This document shows positions 1 to 9,392 of a stretch of DNA of 64,000 bases, piece after piece. Source of the DNA: Notospermus geniculatus (taxonomy: Eukaryota; Nemertea; Pilidiophora; Heteronemertea; Lineidae); NCBI GenBank assembly GCA_002633025.1, contig NMRB01000208.1, forward strand, positions 123,250-187,249. The letters are read 5' to 3'. Each line of letters begins with the position of its first letter. Position 1 is the stretch's first letter. Position numbers and translations under genes: made by a program. The notes under the pieces are model-generated. The model worked only from the letters and a program-made list of their open reading frames with translations, had not been told where the DNA came from and searched no databases.

Positions 1-398
1 GAGGAAACTCAGCCCTTCCCAGTGGATATTCAAGGAAATATTAGCTCTGTTACAACCTACCCCTGTTACAACCAGCCCCGGTCTCCCCTACTAACTCGAT
101 ACATCATCGTAAACTTCTCCACACCTACCTGCTCAAAAGATCCTAATCTCTTTGTCATACCTTGTTTTTTTAGCGTCTGGTATCGTAATTCCTGAGCTGG
201 CCCTGTAGCATTATCGTCTGCCGTATCACAAAAACATTTACATCATTATTCACGTCATGCGCGCATGTCCTCATCTGAAATAGTTCGAGTGACGCCTACA
301 AATTGTTGTATCCTACAGAAACCGGCACTTTAACAAAACAGAGTATCATGAACCCATTTCCGCTGAACAAACGAAGAATACAGAGTTTTCGCAAAGCC
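1..398. other. No recognised feature
   Basis: I see no open frame, repeat or hairpin that I can support here. The base composition resembles the rest of the window. Confidence 0.5.
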
Positions 399-494
399 CC
401 CGAACGTGTATCCTATTGTTCGCTGCTGTTTTCGCGGCATCGAACAAAGAGATTGGCGTTCGCGTTGGTGTTTCGGTGACCTTGCGAAAACTCC
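399..494 (+). repeat. Dispersed repeat of about 95 bp (copy 1 of 2)
   Basis: This stretch aligns by eye with 22386-22480. Shared blocks include a TATCCT-TTGTT segment, TTGCTGT, and GCGTTCGCGTT followed by GTTTCGGTGA and AAAACTC. The similarity is interrupted by small gaps, as expected of an old dispersed repeat. I do not recognise the family, and there is no conserved reading frame between the copies. Confidence 0.45.
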
Positions 495-527
495 CTTTAA
501 TCTCCACAGTCAAGACACTTTCTTTCT

Positions 528-980
528 ATGGGCGGTTATAACCGCAAATAAATGCGTTAAGTAAAGTTATTATTCATCTTCTCTAGTCGTTGTGATGTCA
601 TCTGGAGCCGTAGCCGAGAAAGACGTTAAGCGGCGCTGCAGTCGTTGTGACGATCTCGAGTTCTAGCTAAAAATGACACTGGGCGGCGCTGTCGTCGTTG
701 GGACGAACATAAATCGCAGCTAAGAAAGACGCTGAGTGGTGCTGCAGTTGTTGGGACGATTTCAAATCGCAGCTAAGAATGACGTTGGGTGGCGCTGCAG
801 TCATTGCGGCGATCTCAAGTCGCAGCTAAGAAAGACGTGGGGTGGCGGTGTGACGTCTATATATCAGCTACGACTGCAGCGCCGCCCAACGTCTTCCTTA
901 GCTACGACTCGAGATCACGTCACAACGATCCCTCAGCGTCTTCATTTTGTAACGTCTTTTTTGCGGATATAACTGCCCAT
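528..980. mobile_element. Foldback element with 53-bp tandem repeats in its arm
   Basis: The outer ends are inverted copies: ATGGGCGGTTATAACCGC at 528 is mirrored by GCGGATATAACTGCCCAT ending at 980. Inside the left arm a unit of about 53 bp (GTCGTTGTGACGATCT..., ending GGCGGCGCTGCA) is repeated five times from 586 to about 850, at starts 586, 641, 694, 747 and 800. The right arm (about 868-935) carries roughly one unit in inverted orientation. No convincing target duplication is visible. The small open frames across it are by-products of the repeat. Confidence 0.7.
586..850 (+). repeat. Tandem array, period 53 bp, five units
   Basis: Unit starts at 586, 641, 694, 747 and 800 give spacings of 55, 53, 53 and 53 bases. 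Each unit ends in a GGCGCTGC-type box. The array is the left-arm component of the foldback at 528-980. Confidence 0.8.
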
Positions 981-1389
981 ACGTTTCCTGTCACTGGCGA
1001 ACCCCTGAGAGGTTTTACCAAGAGATACGTGCTTCACCAATAAGCACTTTCCAAACTCCTTAAGGACAACAAGTGTCTTGTCCTGTTCCTGTAACCCGAG
1101 GCGCACCATCGGATGAAATAATAATTACGTGTAATATTTTTTTTGTAGCACCTGACATTTTTTTCCCACGTTGAAGCACACGTACTCCATGTTATTGTTA
1201 TGCCATAATTCTATCTTCATCACGCGCTTGATGGTATAAACATGTCATAATGAGCACATACCTGCATGATCGAAGTGAAGTATCGGTTACTAATAACCTA
1301 ATCGAAGTAAAATTGTCAATGATATCTAAATTTTCTATTCTATCCCAATACCTGGCAATTCAAACAATTTCACCCCTTCTGGACACTTT
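981..1389. other. No recognised feature
   Basis: AT-rich sequence with short open frames only. Nothing supportable was seen. Confidence 0.45.
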
Positions 1390-1544
1390 ACATGCAGTTC
1401 TACTGATCTTGTGTACCTCATTCGCTGCAATCTTTGCCCACATGCATACTACATAGGTGAAACAGGTCAATCACTCAGGCAACGCATGAATGGCCACAAG
1501 CAATCTATCAGAGAGCAAAACATGTTTGTACCCATAGGAGAACA
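1390..1544 (+). pseudogene. Penelope-like element remnant, GIY-YIG endonuclease domain
   Basis: In the frame of base 1411 the translation runs VYLIRCNLCPHAYYIGETGQ and continues SLRQRMNGHKQSI, ending PIGE just before the single N at 1545. The preceding residues read TCSSTDL. This is the signature of the GIY-YIG endonuclease at the C-terminus of Penelope-like retroelements: VYLI, a pair of cysteines, the YIGETGQSLRQRMNGH core, and a PIGE/PVGEH segment. In the family this domain nicks target DNA for insertion. Only about 50 codons remain. There is no reverse transcriptase upstream, and the fragment ends at a contig join, so it is a truncated, non-functional remnant or is cut by the assembly. 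Stops follow upstream in all frames. Confidence 0.85.
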
Positions 1545-1574
1545 NGCGACATCTCCCGCGGTACTCCACAGTAA

Positions 1575-1655
1575 TGGGATGATAGAGTGGCGCAGTGGAA
1601 ACATAGGCGCCTCGCACCTCTGAGTCCCGGGTTCAAACCCCGGTTGGACCCGCCA
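1575..1655 (+). repeat. tRNA-derived SINE head (SINE-A, copy 1)
   Basis: A pol III box A-like AGAGTGGCGCAGTGG (1584-1598) is followed about 30 bases on by a box B-like GGGTTCAAACCCC (1629-1641). The box A resembles the 5' end of initiator tRNA-Met, but the cloverleaf is not intact, so this is a SINE head rather than a tRNA gene. A second copy with the same start lies at 40600-40670. A segment at about 1674-1732 resembles, in inverse orientation, the tail seen in SINE-D at 22.2 kb. Confidence 0.6.
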
Positions 1656-2153
1656 TTGATGTTGATGGAGAGGGCATCTCTGTTTGACAGGTTTCTTCCA
1701 GCTGCACATTAAATTCACCCAATAAATGCCGAATTTCGCGCTCAGCTCTCGATTCAATTTTTAAAGAGGTATTTGGAAGATGTTCTGCCAGCGCTAGAGG
1801 CAACTGATCATTACTGAAAACTCTGTCTCAACCTAAGTTGAGTGGGTCCCCGTACATTTTGGGCTGTGACAAGTACATCAAAGTATGGTGAGCAACTATC
1901 TCAGTATGAGACAGATTTGCAATGCAGCCAGCTTTAGGAGCAAAAATCGCGTGCACAAAACGACATAAATTTTCCATGCACACCTTGTACCCACGGGGTA
2001 GAGATTTTGATATCACAACAATGCAGATTGCTGATGTTGATCGTCCTTCATATCTCATCTGCCTATCGCAATCAAGAAATCGGCTGATTACATCGAGCTA
2101 ATTAGTCTAAGCATAACGATACTTATCATGTGATTAGAGTGTAACTACATGTA

Positions 2154-2636
2154 CACTGGTGGACAGAAATATTAGGACACTTTCAAAATTCTGAGTCATT
2201 TTCCTCTTTTTTCTTCCTTTTGTCTCTAACCACTAAATATTTTCTTATTGATGAGAACATTTTTACCTTGGCAAGTGGGTTATATAATCCCATGAGATTG
2301 TCTATGCCAAAGGTTATTGACAAGGGTTGCTGATATATGAATAACAAAGATAATTATGATGGGTGCCATTCAAACCTCTCAAATTCAAAGGCTAAAGCTA
2401 TTGGAGGTGACAAGAATGAACGAAGCACATCATAATTATCTTTGTTTTCATATATCAGCAACCCCATGTCAATAGCCTTTGGCATGGGTAATCTCATAGG
2501 ATTATATAACCCACTTGCCAAGGTAGAAATGTTCTGATCAATAAGAAAAATAACCATTGGTTAGAGACAAAAGGAAGGCAAAAGAGGAAAATGACTTAGA
2601 ATTTGGAAAGTGTCCTAATATTTCTGTCCACCAGTG
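2154..2636. mobile_element. Tc1/mariner-type palindromic MITE (483 bp), TA target duplication
   Basis: The ends read CACTGGTGGACAGAAATATT on the left and its reverse complement on the right, each flanked by TA (2152-2153 and 2637-2638). Inversion continues inward for about 195 bases per arm with few mismatches, up to a loop at about 2351-2436. The CACTGGTGGACA terminus and TA duplication fit Tc1/mariner-superfamily non-autonomous elements. There is no transposase. The high arm identity suggests a fairly recent insertion or arm homogenisation. Confidence 0.9.
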
Positions 2637-3446
2637 TATGTTCCGCTCGTTAGCTGACGAGCCTATCGCTTCGTACGCCGATGAGCAGCGTCACGTGCGC
2701 ACACTTTATGATTGCAGTCAACTGGTTAAAAAAATTCTCCGTAGTCATTTCAGATGGTTGTGTCTGTGTATACACGTGCGGTGCATTAACCAGCTAGAAA
2801 GAAACTTAATTAACGATAGATTACACACGGATGAAATCATCTGTTCGCTTTATCATAAAAAATTGCTTGATTACAAGACGTTGAAGAGAAGTCCTTTGGA
2901 GAATTTAAGGTAAAATTGTAAATTTGATATTTTAGGTAATGAAGTTTTTGGTGATGAGATTCATAAAAAAATTCTTCTCCCAACCGTAGTTCGTTTTAAC
3001 TTGGATTTGACGGGCAGCTGCGGCTGTAGTTATGACGTAATGTAAACATGGCACCGAAATAAAATGAAATTAGCAAAGGGAATTCGTTAGATTAGACGCA
3101 GAATCGAAGAAGCGTATAATGATGGGAGCCATTTAAAGCCGTCTCGACAATGGTGCAAATCAATGGCGACATTCGTAAAAGCCAACCTCATCCCCAACGT
3201 GAAGCAAGAGACCGCTGGGGGTCGAGGTTCGCAAAAGCGCTGCACAGTAAAAACCAGGGTCTAAATTCATAAAAACGTGCTAGCTTACATGTAGTTGGTT
3301 GCTAATTGTGTACACTGACCTTTACAAAACTGAGCACTTTAGCAAGTAACTAAGTATATGCCTGGCAAGGTTTTACTATGAATATGGACCTGGCATGCCT
3401 GGAGATATGCAATTTGACTGAGATTCCATGCGCGATTCTCTGTTTG
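2637..3446. other. No recognised feature; one unconvincing open frame
   Basis: An open frame of 118 codons (2557-2913, +) begins inside the preceding MITE arm and continues into unique sequence. It has no motif I recognise and its start lies in transposon DNA, so I do not call it a gene. Nothing else is apparent up to the R155 repeat. Confidence 0.4.
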
Positions 3447-3603
3447 AATGGGGATCATAACTGCGATAGAGGGCAGCACATCGTAACCAGGTCCAATGCA
3501 ATGGACGCCATTTGTGTGGGAAATTGACCAGGACCGGAGTGTCAGTTTCATTTCAATAGTTTTAACCACTAGTGACACCAACTGATGCAGTGGGTTATGG
3601 TCG
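3447..3603 (+). repeat. R155 dispersed repeat, copy 1
   Basis: Landmarks are GATAGAGGGCAGCACA, CAATGGACGCC, TGTGTGGGAAATTGA, CAGGACCGGA, TCATTTCAATAG and CTAGTGACACC. The same order occurs at 19374-19528 (+), and inverted at 20524-20652, 47350-47500 and 47505-47652. A sixth trace (TAGTGACACCTATTGG) is at 31566 and at 34153. The family is unknown to me; it has no inverted ends and no open frame. Confidence 0.8.
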
Positions 3604-4364
3604 TCACTGTAGGCCTACTAAGCGCAAGATTTTGTATGAGCGAATCGCTGTACCTGCGCGAGACTTCCAAAATGTAAATGATGCACCTGCGCGAGACTTG
3701 TTATGAATTATGTAGTCGCGCGACATTTGAAATTCCGACAACGGCACTCCCCCGGCAGATATACGTTTCGCCCGAGGGGTTGGCGGGAGAGATACGGCTC
3801 ATGCATGGTAAATTGGAATCTGGACTCGAGAACATCATACGACCCCATTCGCTTTCTTTCTCAGGACAGTTCTCCTTGAACAGCTCTCGTAGTGGTCCTA
3901 GCATATTTTTTTATCTGGGTTGAATCCAGTGCTATTTGAGTATTCACACATACCAGATATTCGAGTCATTAGGCAGGCACGATTAGGTTCCCATTGCAAA
4001 ATCATTTATTTCCATGAATATCAATGACGTGGTGTATTAAACGGTTATGAGAGACCAAATTTCCTTGCCACAACAACGATTTCTTTGTGAATTTTCCTAT
4101 GTTGATGAAGGCCAAGATTTTTAGTTGATAGTGATTTGCACACTATCGGCGGGGTAAGAGTGTGTGTGTGTGTGGGGGGGAGGTACATAGAACATCATTG
4201 ATAAGAATTGAATATCTTTAAACAGCGTGTTTCTTGAAATGGGACAACAAGGTGTTTCAAAGACAAATAATCTTTTGCAGTATGTATCAATATCAAGACA
4301 AGGAACATCTTTGTATAGGTTTGAATGACCTCTTTCCAAGAGCTAATAAAACTACTGAAAGAAG
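3604..4364. other. Mostly featureless; short GT/G tract
   Basis: A (GT)n tract followed by a G run lies at about 4160-4180. The sequence TGCGCGAGACTT occurs twice, at about 3655 and 3690. Nothing else is supported. Confidence 0.45.
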
Positions 4365-4582
4365 GTTGTCATGTTTGGTATCAACTAGCTCTTATAAAGT
4401 GTAGGTTGAACGTTGAACAGACTTCCATGATTTCCATAACTTCCATGATTTCCACAACTTCCATGACCTAGTGACCCACTTAAAGACCAGTGGAGCGAAG
4501 GTAGTCATGTTTGGTATCAAACTAAAGCTGATGAATTGTACGTTTGAACTGACCTACTTCCATGACCTAGTGGCCTACTTAA
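4365..4582 (+). repeat. Tandem duplication of about 136 bp
   Basis: GTCATGTTTGGTATCAA begins at 4368 and again at 4504. Both copies end in TTCCATGACCTAGTG plus CCTACTT or similar. The first copy also has internal ACTTCCATGATTTCC repeats (about 4420-4465). The second copy ends at a single N (4583), which probably marks a contig join. Confidence 0.65.
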
Positions 4583-4979
4583 NTGAAAACACATACATCA
4601 TTTAGATGTCAAGATACGTGAGAGAATGTCAACGAGGTAATCCAGATGAAAAACGTGCAATGGGTTTAGAGAGGGATGGGGAGAAATTGCCTCCACTCAT
4701 CCAAGTTAATTATATTAGTAATAAACCATCCATAACTTTCAGCACGGTTGAAAATCACCTGGTCGCGACCCGTCATGAATTACGCCGATTCCATCACCGA
4801 GTCTGGAAAGACGACGCTATCGGTGGCGATGTGGTGTGAAAACAACAGAGGGGGTGACTCAAATTGGCAGAACAGCAGATTATTACGTAAATAAAATTAG
4901 CGATGTCTGATATGTTCACCAAACAGTTGGCTGAACGACAGGTTGTATTATCGGATCGTTTCTGCACGCTAGTAAGAGC

Positions 4980-5060
4980 ATATTCATACTTCCGTCGACC
5001 AATATGCGGACCGGAAAATGCTGTGTTATTGGTAACAAACAAAGCATTTTCCGTGTGCTA
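4980..5060 (+). repeat. Z-family hairpin, partial copy 1
   Basis: The core is GGAAAATGCTGTGTT facing AACAAAGCATTTTCC, with the flank TTCATACTTCCGTCGACCA. This core and flank recur at 5208-5604 and 63047-63156, and less well at 14195-14295 and 50450-50520. Confidence 0.6.
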
Positions 5061-5082
5061 GGCTAGCGGCACATGGACGGCA

Positions 5083-5130
5083 AATCTCAATGCCATAGGG
5101 TTTTTTAAAGTTGACTGACCCAACGCTACT
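5083..5130 (+). repeat. Fragment related to the hairpin at 10568-10706
   Basis: The run CTCAATGCCATAGGG ... AAGTTGACTGACC resembles one arm of the 10.6-kb hairpin (CTCAATGCGTTAGGGG ... AAATCGACTGACC). It is a single arm only. Confidence 0.4.
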
Positions 5131-5207
5131 CGACTCGTCTGCCCCAACTGGTCGGCGAGGAAGTATGAATTGGCCTTTTATCTGGGAGCTTTTAGTAATC
5201 TTAAAGC

Positions 5208-5604
5208 CAGTTCATACTTCCTCGTCGACCAGTATGCGTAACGGAAAATGCTTTGTTTGGAACCAGCGTGGCGTGAGAAATCACAAAGCATTTTCATTCC
5301 GCATATTCAGGCCCGTAGCTAGCATGGGGACGGGGGGGGGGGCAAATGCCCCCCCCCCAGGCCAAATGTTCAAAAAAAAATTTTTTCAGCAAAATCAAAT
5401 GGGATAAAAGATCAGTATTATTCGTGTCTCAGAATGCCGGAAATTGACCTCAAATTGCATCTCAGAGCTTCTAATTTTCAACACCGCAACACCGACGCCC
5501 TTTGGCGCTGCCCGTCTGTAGAGCTCGTCTGCTTAAAATGCCCCCCTAGGGAAAAAAAGCTAGCTACGGCCCTGATATTTGGCGGTGAGGAAGTATGAAC
5601 TTAC
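5208..5604. mobile_element. Z-family palindromic element interrupted by a nested MITE
   Basis: The left end GTTCATACTTCCTCGTCGACC is mirrored on the right by GGCGGTGAGGAAGTATGAAC at 5581-5600. The core is GGAAAATGCTTTGTTTGG facing CACAAAGCATTTTC (5231-5295). The element is split by the insertion at 5308-5574; removing it restores CGCATATTTGGCGG, matching CGTATTTTGGTCGG in the uninterrupted copy at 63.1 kb. An inverted end fragment also precedes it at about 5147-5180. Confidence 0.7.
5308..5574. mobile_element. Nested MITE with CAGG(G/C)CCGTAGCTAGC ends
   Basis: The TIRs are CAGGCCCGTAGCTAGC on the left and GCTAGCTACGGCCCTG on the right. A five-base duplication ATATT flanks the insert (5303-5307 and 5575-5579). 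G-rich and C-rich runs (5329-5360) lie inside the left end. The insert interrupts the Z-family element, so it is younger than that copy. There is no open frame. The CAGGG-like start is hAT-like, but a five-base duplication is shorter than the usual eight, so the superfamily is uncertain. Confidence 0.8.
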
Positions 5605-5907
5605 CCCAACTGCACCTGGCCAACCGGAGTCAGTTTTTGACCGGCTGGATGAACCAAAACGCACATCAGTATTCAGATTAGCAAACCTTCGCACTTGACC
5701 AGGAAAGCGCTTCAAGTGGACTACTCATTAGCCAGTAGTTAATCAAGTGTTTTTCATACTCGCTTTGATTTGGTGGTTCTTTTGTGCCGATCTTACATTG
5801 GTTCATTAAACAGAAATACACCAAATTTGAAGATGAATCGAGCAGGCATGGATCCTGATTCATTCATACCCATGTGATCATGCATTCTATACGGAGGGTG
5901 AACGTTC

Positions 5908-5985
5908 CCCAATAAATCGGAAAGTCGTCTCCGAATATTTCGCAAATTTTCGACCCTTAATCGGGGTCTTCCTCAGGCGCTATGT
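5908..5985 (+). repeat. Y-family fragment, copy 1
   Basis: The run CGCAAATTTTCGACCC ... TCGGGGTCTTCCTCAGGC matches copies at 52.8, 58.8 and 60.1 kb. The preceding TCGGAAAGTCGTCTCCGA-like part also corresponds to the CGGAAACGACTTGG region of the 60-kb copy in inverse orientation. Confidence 0.6.
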
Positions 5986-6715
5986 AGAAGAGATCCCAGA
6001 GGTGAATGGGTGAACGTTCCAATGCTGTTCATGTTCGTAGGCGGAAAGTCTGCCATTACCTGTGGAGAAATTAACTCACACCATTGGGAAGCAGGAGCAC
6101 ACTCCAGTGTAACACCACAAAGAAAATGAACTACGTTGGTCCATGGGGTCTTTTTTTCCATTCCTTCATGTATTGTAAGGAAGTTTATTTCTAACTTGTT
6201 CATTCTTTGTTTAAAGTTTTACTCAAATTGGGATCCAGCGGAGACTATCCATTACCTTTATAGGTTGTTCACCTTCGCAAGGCAATTTTACCTAATAGCA
6301 AACGAGCTCTGAAGGAACGTTGTGAATCGACTTAATCGAATAGAAGCTCTCTCGAGATACATAAAACGCTTCCTCCAATTTTCTTAATTTTGGTTGTAGA
6401 CAAATTGCTTATTCACCATTTGCTCATTTATACGTACGACCAATACATTTTGTAAGTAGCTACGTATCCATAAAGCATTAGAATCTCATGTCATTTCTCA
6501 TCGCGTTGGTTTCAAAATGATCTCGAGTTTGGTTATCAACGCCAATGTCACACGTTGAATTTATACACGTACCCATTGTGAAACGTAAATGTACTTTACC
6601 CCACTCACAAAAAAAGACAAGCCATTTACCCCACTCATAAAAATGCAGGTCTACAGTTTCGTTTGACTAGACGGCAGCACCGTTGCGAAAATGACGTAAT
6701 CGGCATGGATTTGTC
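5986..6715. other. No recognised feature
   Basis: Only short frames; no hairpin or repeat that I can support. Confidence 0.4.
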
Positions 6716-6975
6716 CTGGTTGGTCGATGTAAACGTGGTCTTGGACTTTAACGTAGGCATAAACGTTGACCTAAATATGGATTTAGACGTAGACATAAAA
6801 CGTTCACGTAGATATGGATTTGGGCGTGGGCGTAGGTGTAGTGTTGACGTACGTATGGATTTATAGGTAGATGTTGACGTAGACGTGTAGTGGGAGTAGG
6901 CGTTGACGTACACATAGATTTAGGCCTAGAAGTTGGTTTAGATGTTGACGCAAACTTAAACTTCGACTTCGACTG
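6716..6975 (+). repeat. Degenerate hexamer-based array (GTAGAC / GTTGAC)
   Basis: Irregular repetition of GACGTAGAC, GTTGACGTA, ATGGATTTA and related words, with CG-TA-G spacing in multiples of six. It reads as open on both strands because of its composition. I regard it as a decayed simple repeat and not as coding sequence. Confidence 0.6.
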
Positions 6976-7128
6976 GACATAGACACAGTCATAGACCTTA
7001 CGAAGTCAGAGACTAAAAGACAGTATCTATCCGGTCAGGTGGCATGTTCTACCCTGTCTGTTATGAGGAAATCATTGGTGCCCACACAGCTATGTACCTT
7101 TGCTAGCTCGCCGGCTGCAGCGTGTGAC

Positions 7129-8363
7129 GGTGTCTTCCCGTATCGCCTTTTCCCATTTCGCCTTTTCCCAATTCGCCTTCTTTTTCCCATTTCACCTTAT
7201 TCCCAAATCGCCTTATTCCCATATTGCCTTTTCCCGTTTCGCCTTATTCCCATACCGCCTTTTCCTGTTTCGCCTTATTCCCATTTCGCCTTTTCCCATA
7301 TCGCCTTATTCCCATTTTGCCTTTTCCCGTTCTGCCATTTCTCAATTCGCCTAATTTGGGATTATCCAGATTTTACCTTTTTTGAAAATGGGCTGAGCCA
7401 TGTGCAGGCTTATTCAGGCCTGGATTGTGCGGTTTTTCAATTGATTTAAAAAAAAATCTTGTTGAGGGGTTAAATTCATTGTGGGCCTTAACTAGGCCTA
7501 CTTAAGGATTTAATTAAGGATTGGATCAGCTCTTAATTAAGGATTTATTTCTATTAATTCTTTACATCTTCGAGTGGTTTAAGTTCTTATAGGCCTACTG
7601 TAAGGCCTGAAATAGATTTCTTTTCATCAATTTTTTGTCAATGCTTTCCCAGCTTTCCATGGAGGGTGTATTGTCCCTCTTTTGAAGGGGCCAAATAAAA
7701 AGCTTTAGCTTAGCAGCAGTAGCATTTGTAAAAATCGAGGAGGGGGGGGGGGTTATTCTTTACTGTTTTGAGGAGTTTGAGGAGGCAAGAAATTTTCAGG
7801 AGGTTGATGATGTTACCGATGCTTAACTATTTTCAATGTGGCCTAAAGAAGAGAGAAAATGTTTTTTTTCAAGTCTTTAATTCATTCAAGAATTCATTTC
7901 AATTCATTTTGGTTGGGGAATAATCAACACAAAAAGCACTAAAAAGTAGGCCTACTTTTACTTTGTCCCTGGAATTCAGTTCAACTTAGGAAAATTATCA
8001 CAAAGGTGATAAATACAAACGGTAAAGTGATAAATAAATACGGTGATAAAATACAAATGGTGTTTTTCTTTATGAAGTTTTTTATTTAGGCCTAGACTAG
8101 CCCACTAATTGATAGGGGTGCAAGACTCAATTACCATAAGGCGAATTGGGAAATGGCAGAACAGGAAAAGGCGAAATGGGAATAAGGCCACACGGGAAAA
8201 GGCGAAATGGGAATAAGGCGAAATGGGAATAAGGCGAAATGGGAAAAGGCGAAACAGGAAAAGGCAAAATGGGAAAAAGGTGATATGGGAATAAGGCGAA
8301 ATGGGAAAAAGAAGGCGAAATGGGAATAAGGCGAAATGGGAAAAGGCGATATGGGAATAAACC
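7129..8363. mobile_element. TU-like foldback transposon with 15-bp tandem-repeat arms, 9-bp TSD
   Basis: The left arm (7129-7356) is a tandem array of a 15-bp unit, TCGCCTTTTCCCATT or TCGCCTTATTCCCAT. The right arm (8138-8363) is the same array inverted, and both arms share the inner boundary GTTCTGCCATTTC. A perfect nine-base duplication, GCGTGTGAC, flanks the outer ends at 7120-7128 and 8364-8372. The interior (about 7357-8137) is AT-rich with no transposase. Known background, from memory: sea-urchin TU elements are foldbacks whose outer terminal domain is built from 15-bp tandem repeats. The fit in unit length and layout is striking. Frames such as repeated FRLIPIS are repeat artefacts. 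Confidence 0.88.
7357..8137. other. Interior of the TU-like foldback
   Basis: AT-rich, with TAATTAAGGATT words repeated at about 7500-7560, a G run near 7741-7752, and no open frame of note. I see no transposase motif, so the element is presumably non-autonomous. Confidence 0.6.
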
Positions 8364-8372
8364 GCGTGTGAC

Positions 8373-9249
8373 ACCTGACATACAGAATTACATGGCATAT
8401 GTATGTACATCATGTACACTTCTGCATATAAGCCAGGTTATATATTCAGACAACGTACGTCCACGCCCTTTCACTTTTTTTACTCACCGCCTATAGTTAT
8501 TTATGTGGGTTTACTGAGATAAAAACGTACCCACGAACGTATTAACATTCATGACTAGAGTCCAGGTGTCTGTTTTACCTCGTACTACACAACAATGGTC
8601 TTATCCTTCCCGACGCACTGAACGTTACACCTCTGTTATCTGTGTATTATGATGTATATCAGGGCTATAATTTCAGTGGCATCAGCAAAATACATATGAG
8701 TAAACATTCGAGGGATTATCCTACGCTAGTATCATATCACAAACAAGGAAATCGAAATAACGAAAGCATCACGACAAAGGGACAGTTCTAGCGCAGTAAT
8801 ACCAATCCCTGACGAACTTTTACTATGAAAAAATCGCCTTCTCCATTTTCGTACTAATTTGAATGCCACGAGTCATGTGGTCACTTTTACATGACGGCGC
8901 CATCTGGAACGTGACGACATTCTCTCGAGGTATTTTGGTGTATTTTCAAACAATCCTACTCCGTACATTCTAGAAGTCCAGTTAGGGCTGTATTTGAGGG
9001 TGGGCAGGGTTGGGCGGATATTGTCCCGCGGAAGGACAAAAGACGTGTCTTTCATGCAAATTTCCTTTCGCTTCCTTTCTGTGTTCACACTTTGCTGACA
9101 GACTGAGTGTATCAACACAGACCCCGGTTCAGCTAATGCAAGATCACTGCTTCAAGAAGGCCAACCCCCATTAGATGTTACTTTTCCCGCATCATCACGA
9201 TAGTAGCACCTTTATTTATTCAATCACCACCGTGTCAGCTGTACGTGAC
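8373..9249. other. No recognised feature
   Basis: Unique-looking sequence with short frames on both strands; none carries a motif I know. Confidence 0.4.
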
Positions 9250-9392
9250 CTTTTGCCTTTACAAGGGCAAGTAAAAGACCCCATCCAAGTGAGGAACATG
9301 AGTAGCTTGAGATGGCCTCTTCCGTACTTACATGTACCAGGGCCAATAATGCTATGGCTTCGGGCCTGACGGAAAAACCAAATAAAAATACA
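9250..9392 (+). repeat. SINE-B body, copy 1 (headless)
   Basis: The diagnostic run is GGGCAAGTAAAAGACCCC, then AAGTGAGGAACATGAGTAGC, then TTGAGATGGCCTCTTCCGTA, then CCAGGGCCAATAATGCTATGG, ending GACGGAAAAACCAAATAAAA. The A-rich 3' tail fits a retroposed SINE. The tRNA-like head, seen in the copy at 14812-15055, is missing here. Confidence 0.85.

Noticed and set aside
2557-2913. 118-codon frame
   Set aside because: It begins within the right arm of the Tc1/mariner-type MITE and has no recognisable domain.
7039-8419. Frames rich in FRLIPIS/ PFRLF repeats
   Set aside because: They come from the 15-bp repeats in the foldback arms and occur in both arms in opposite strands.
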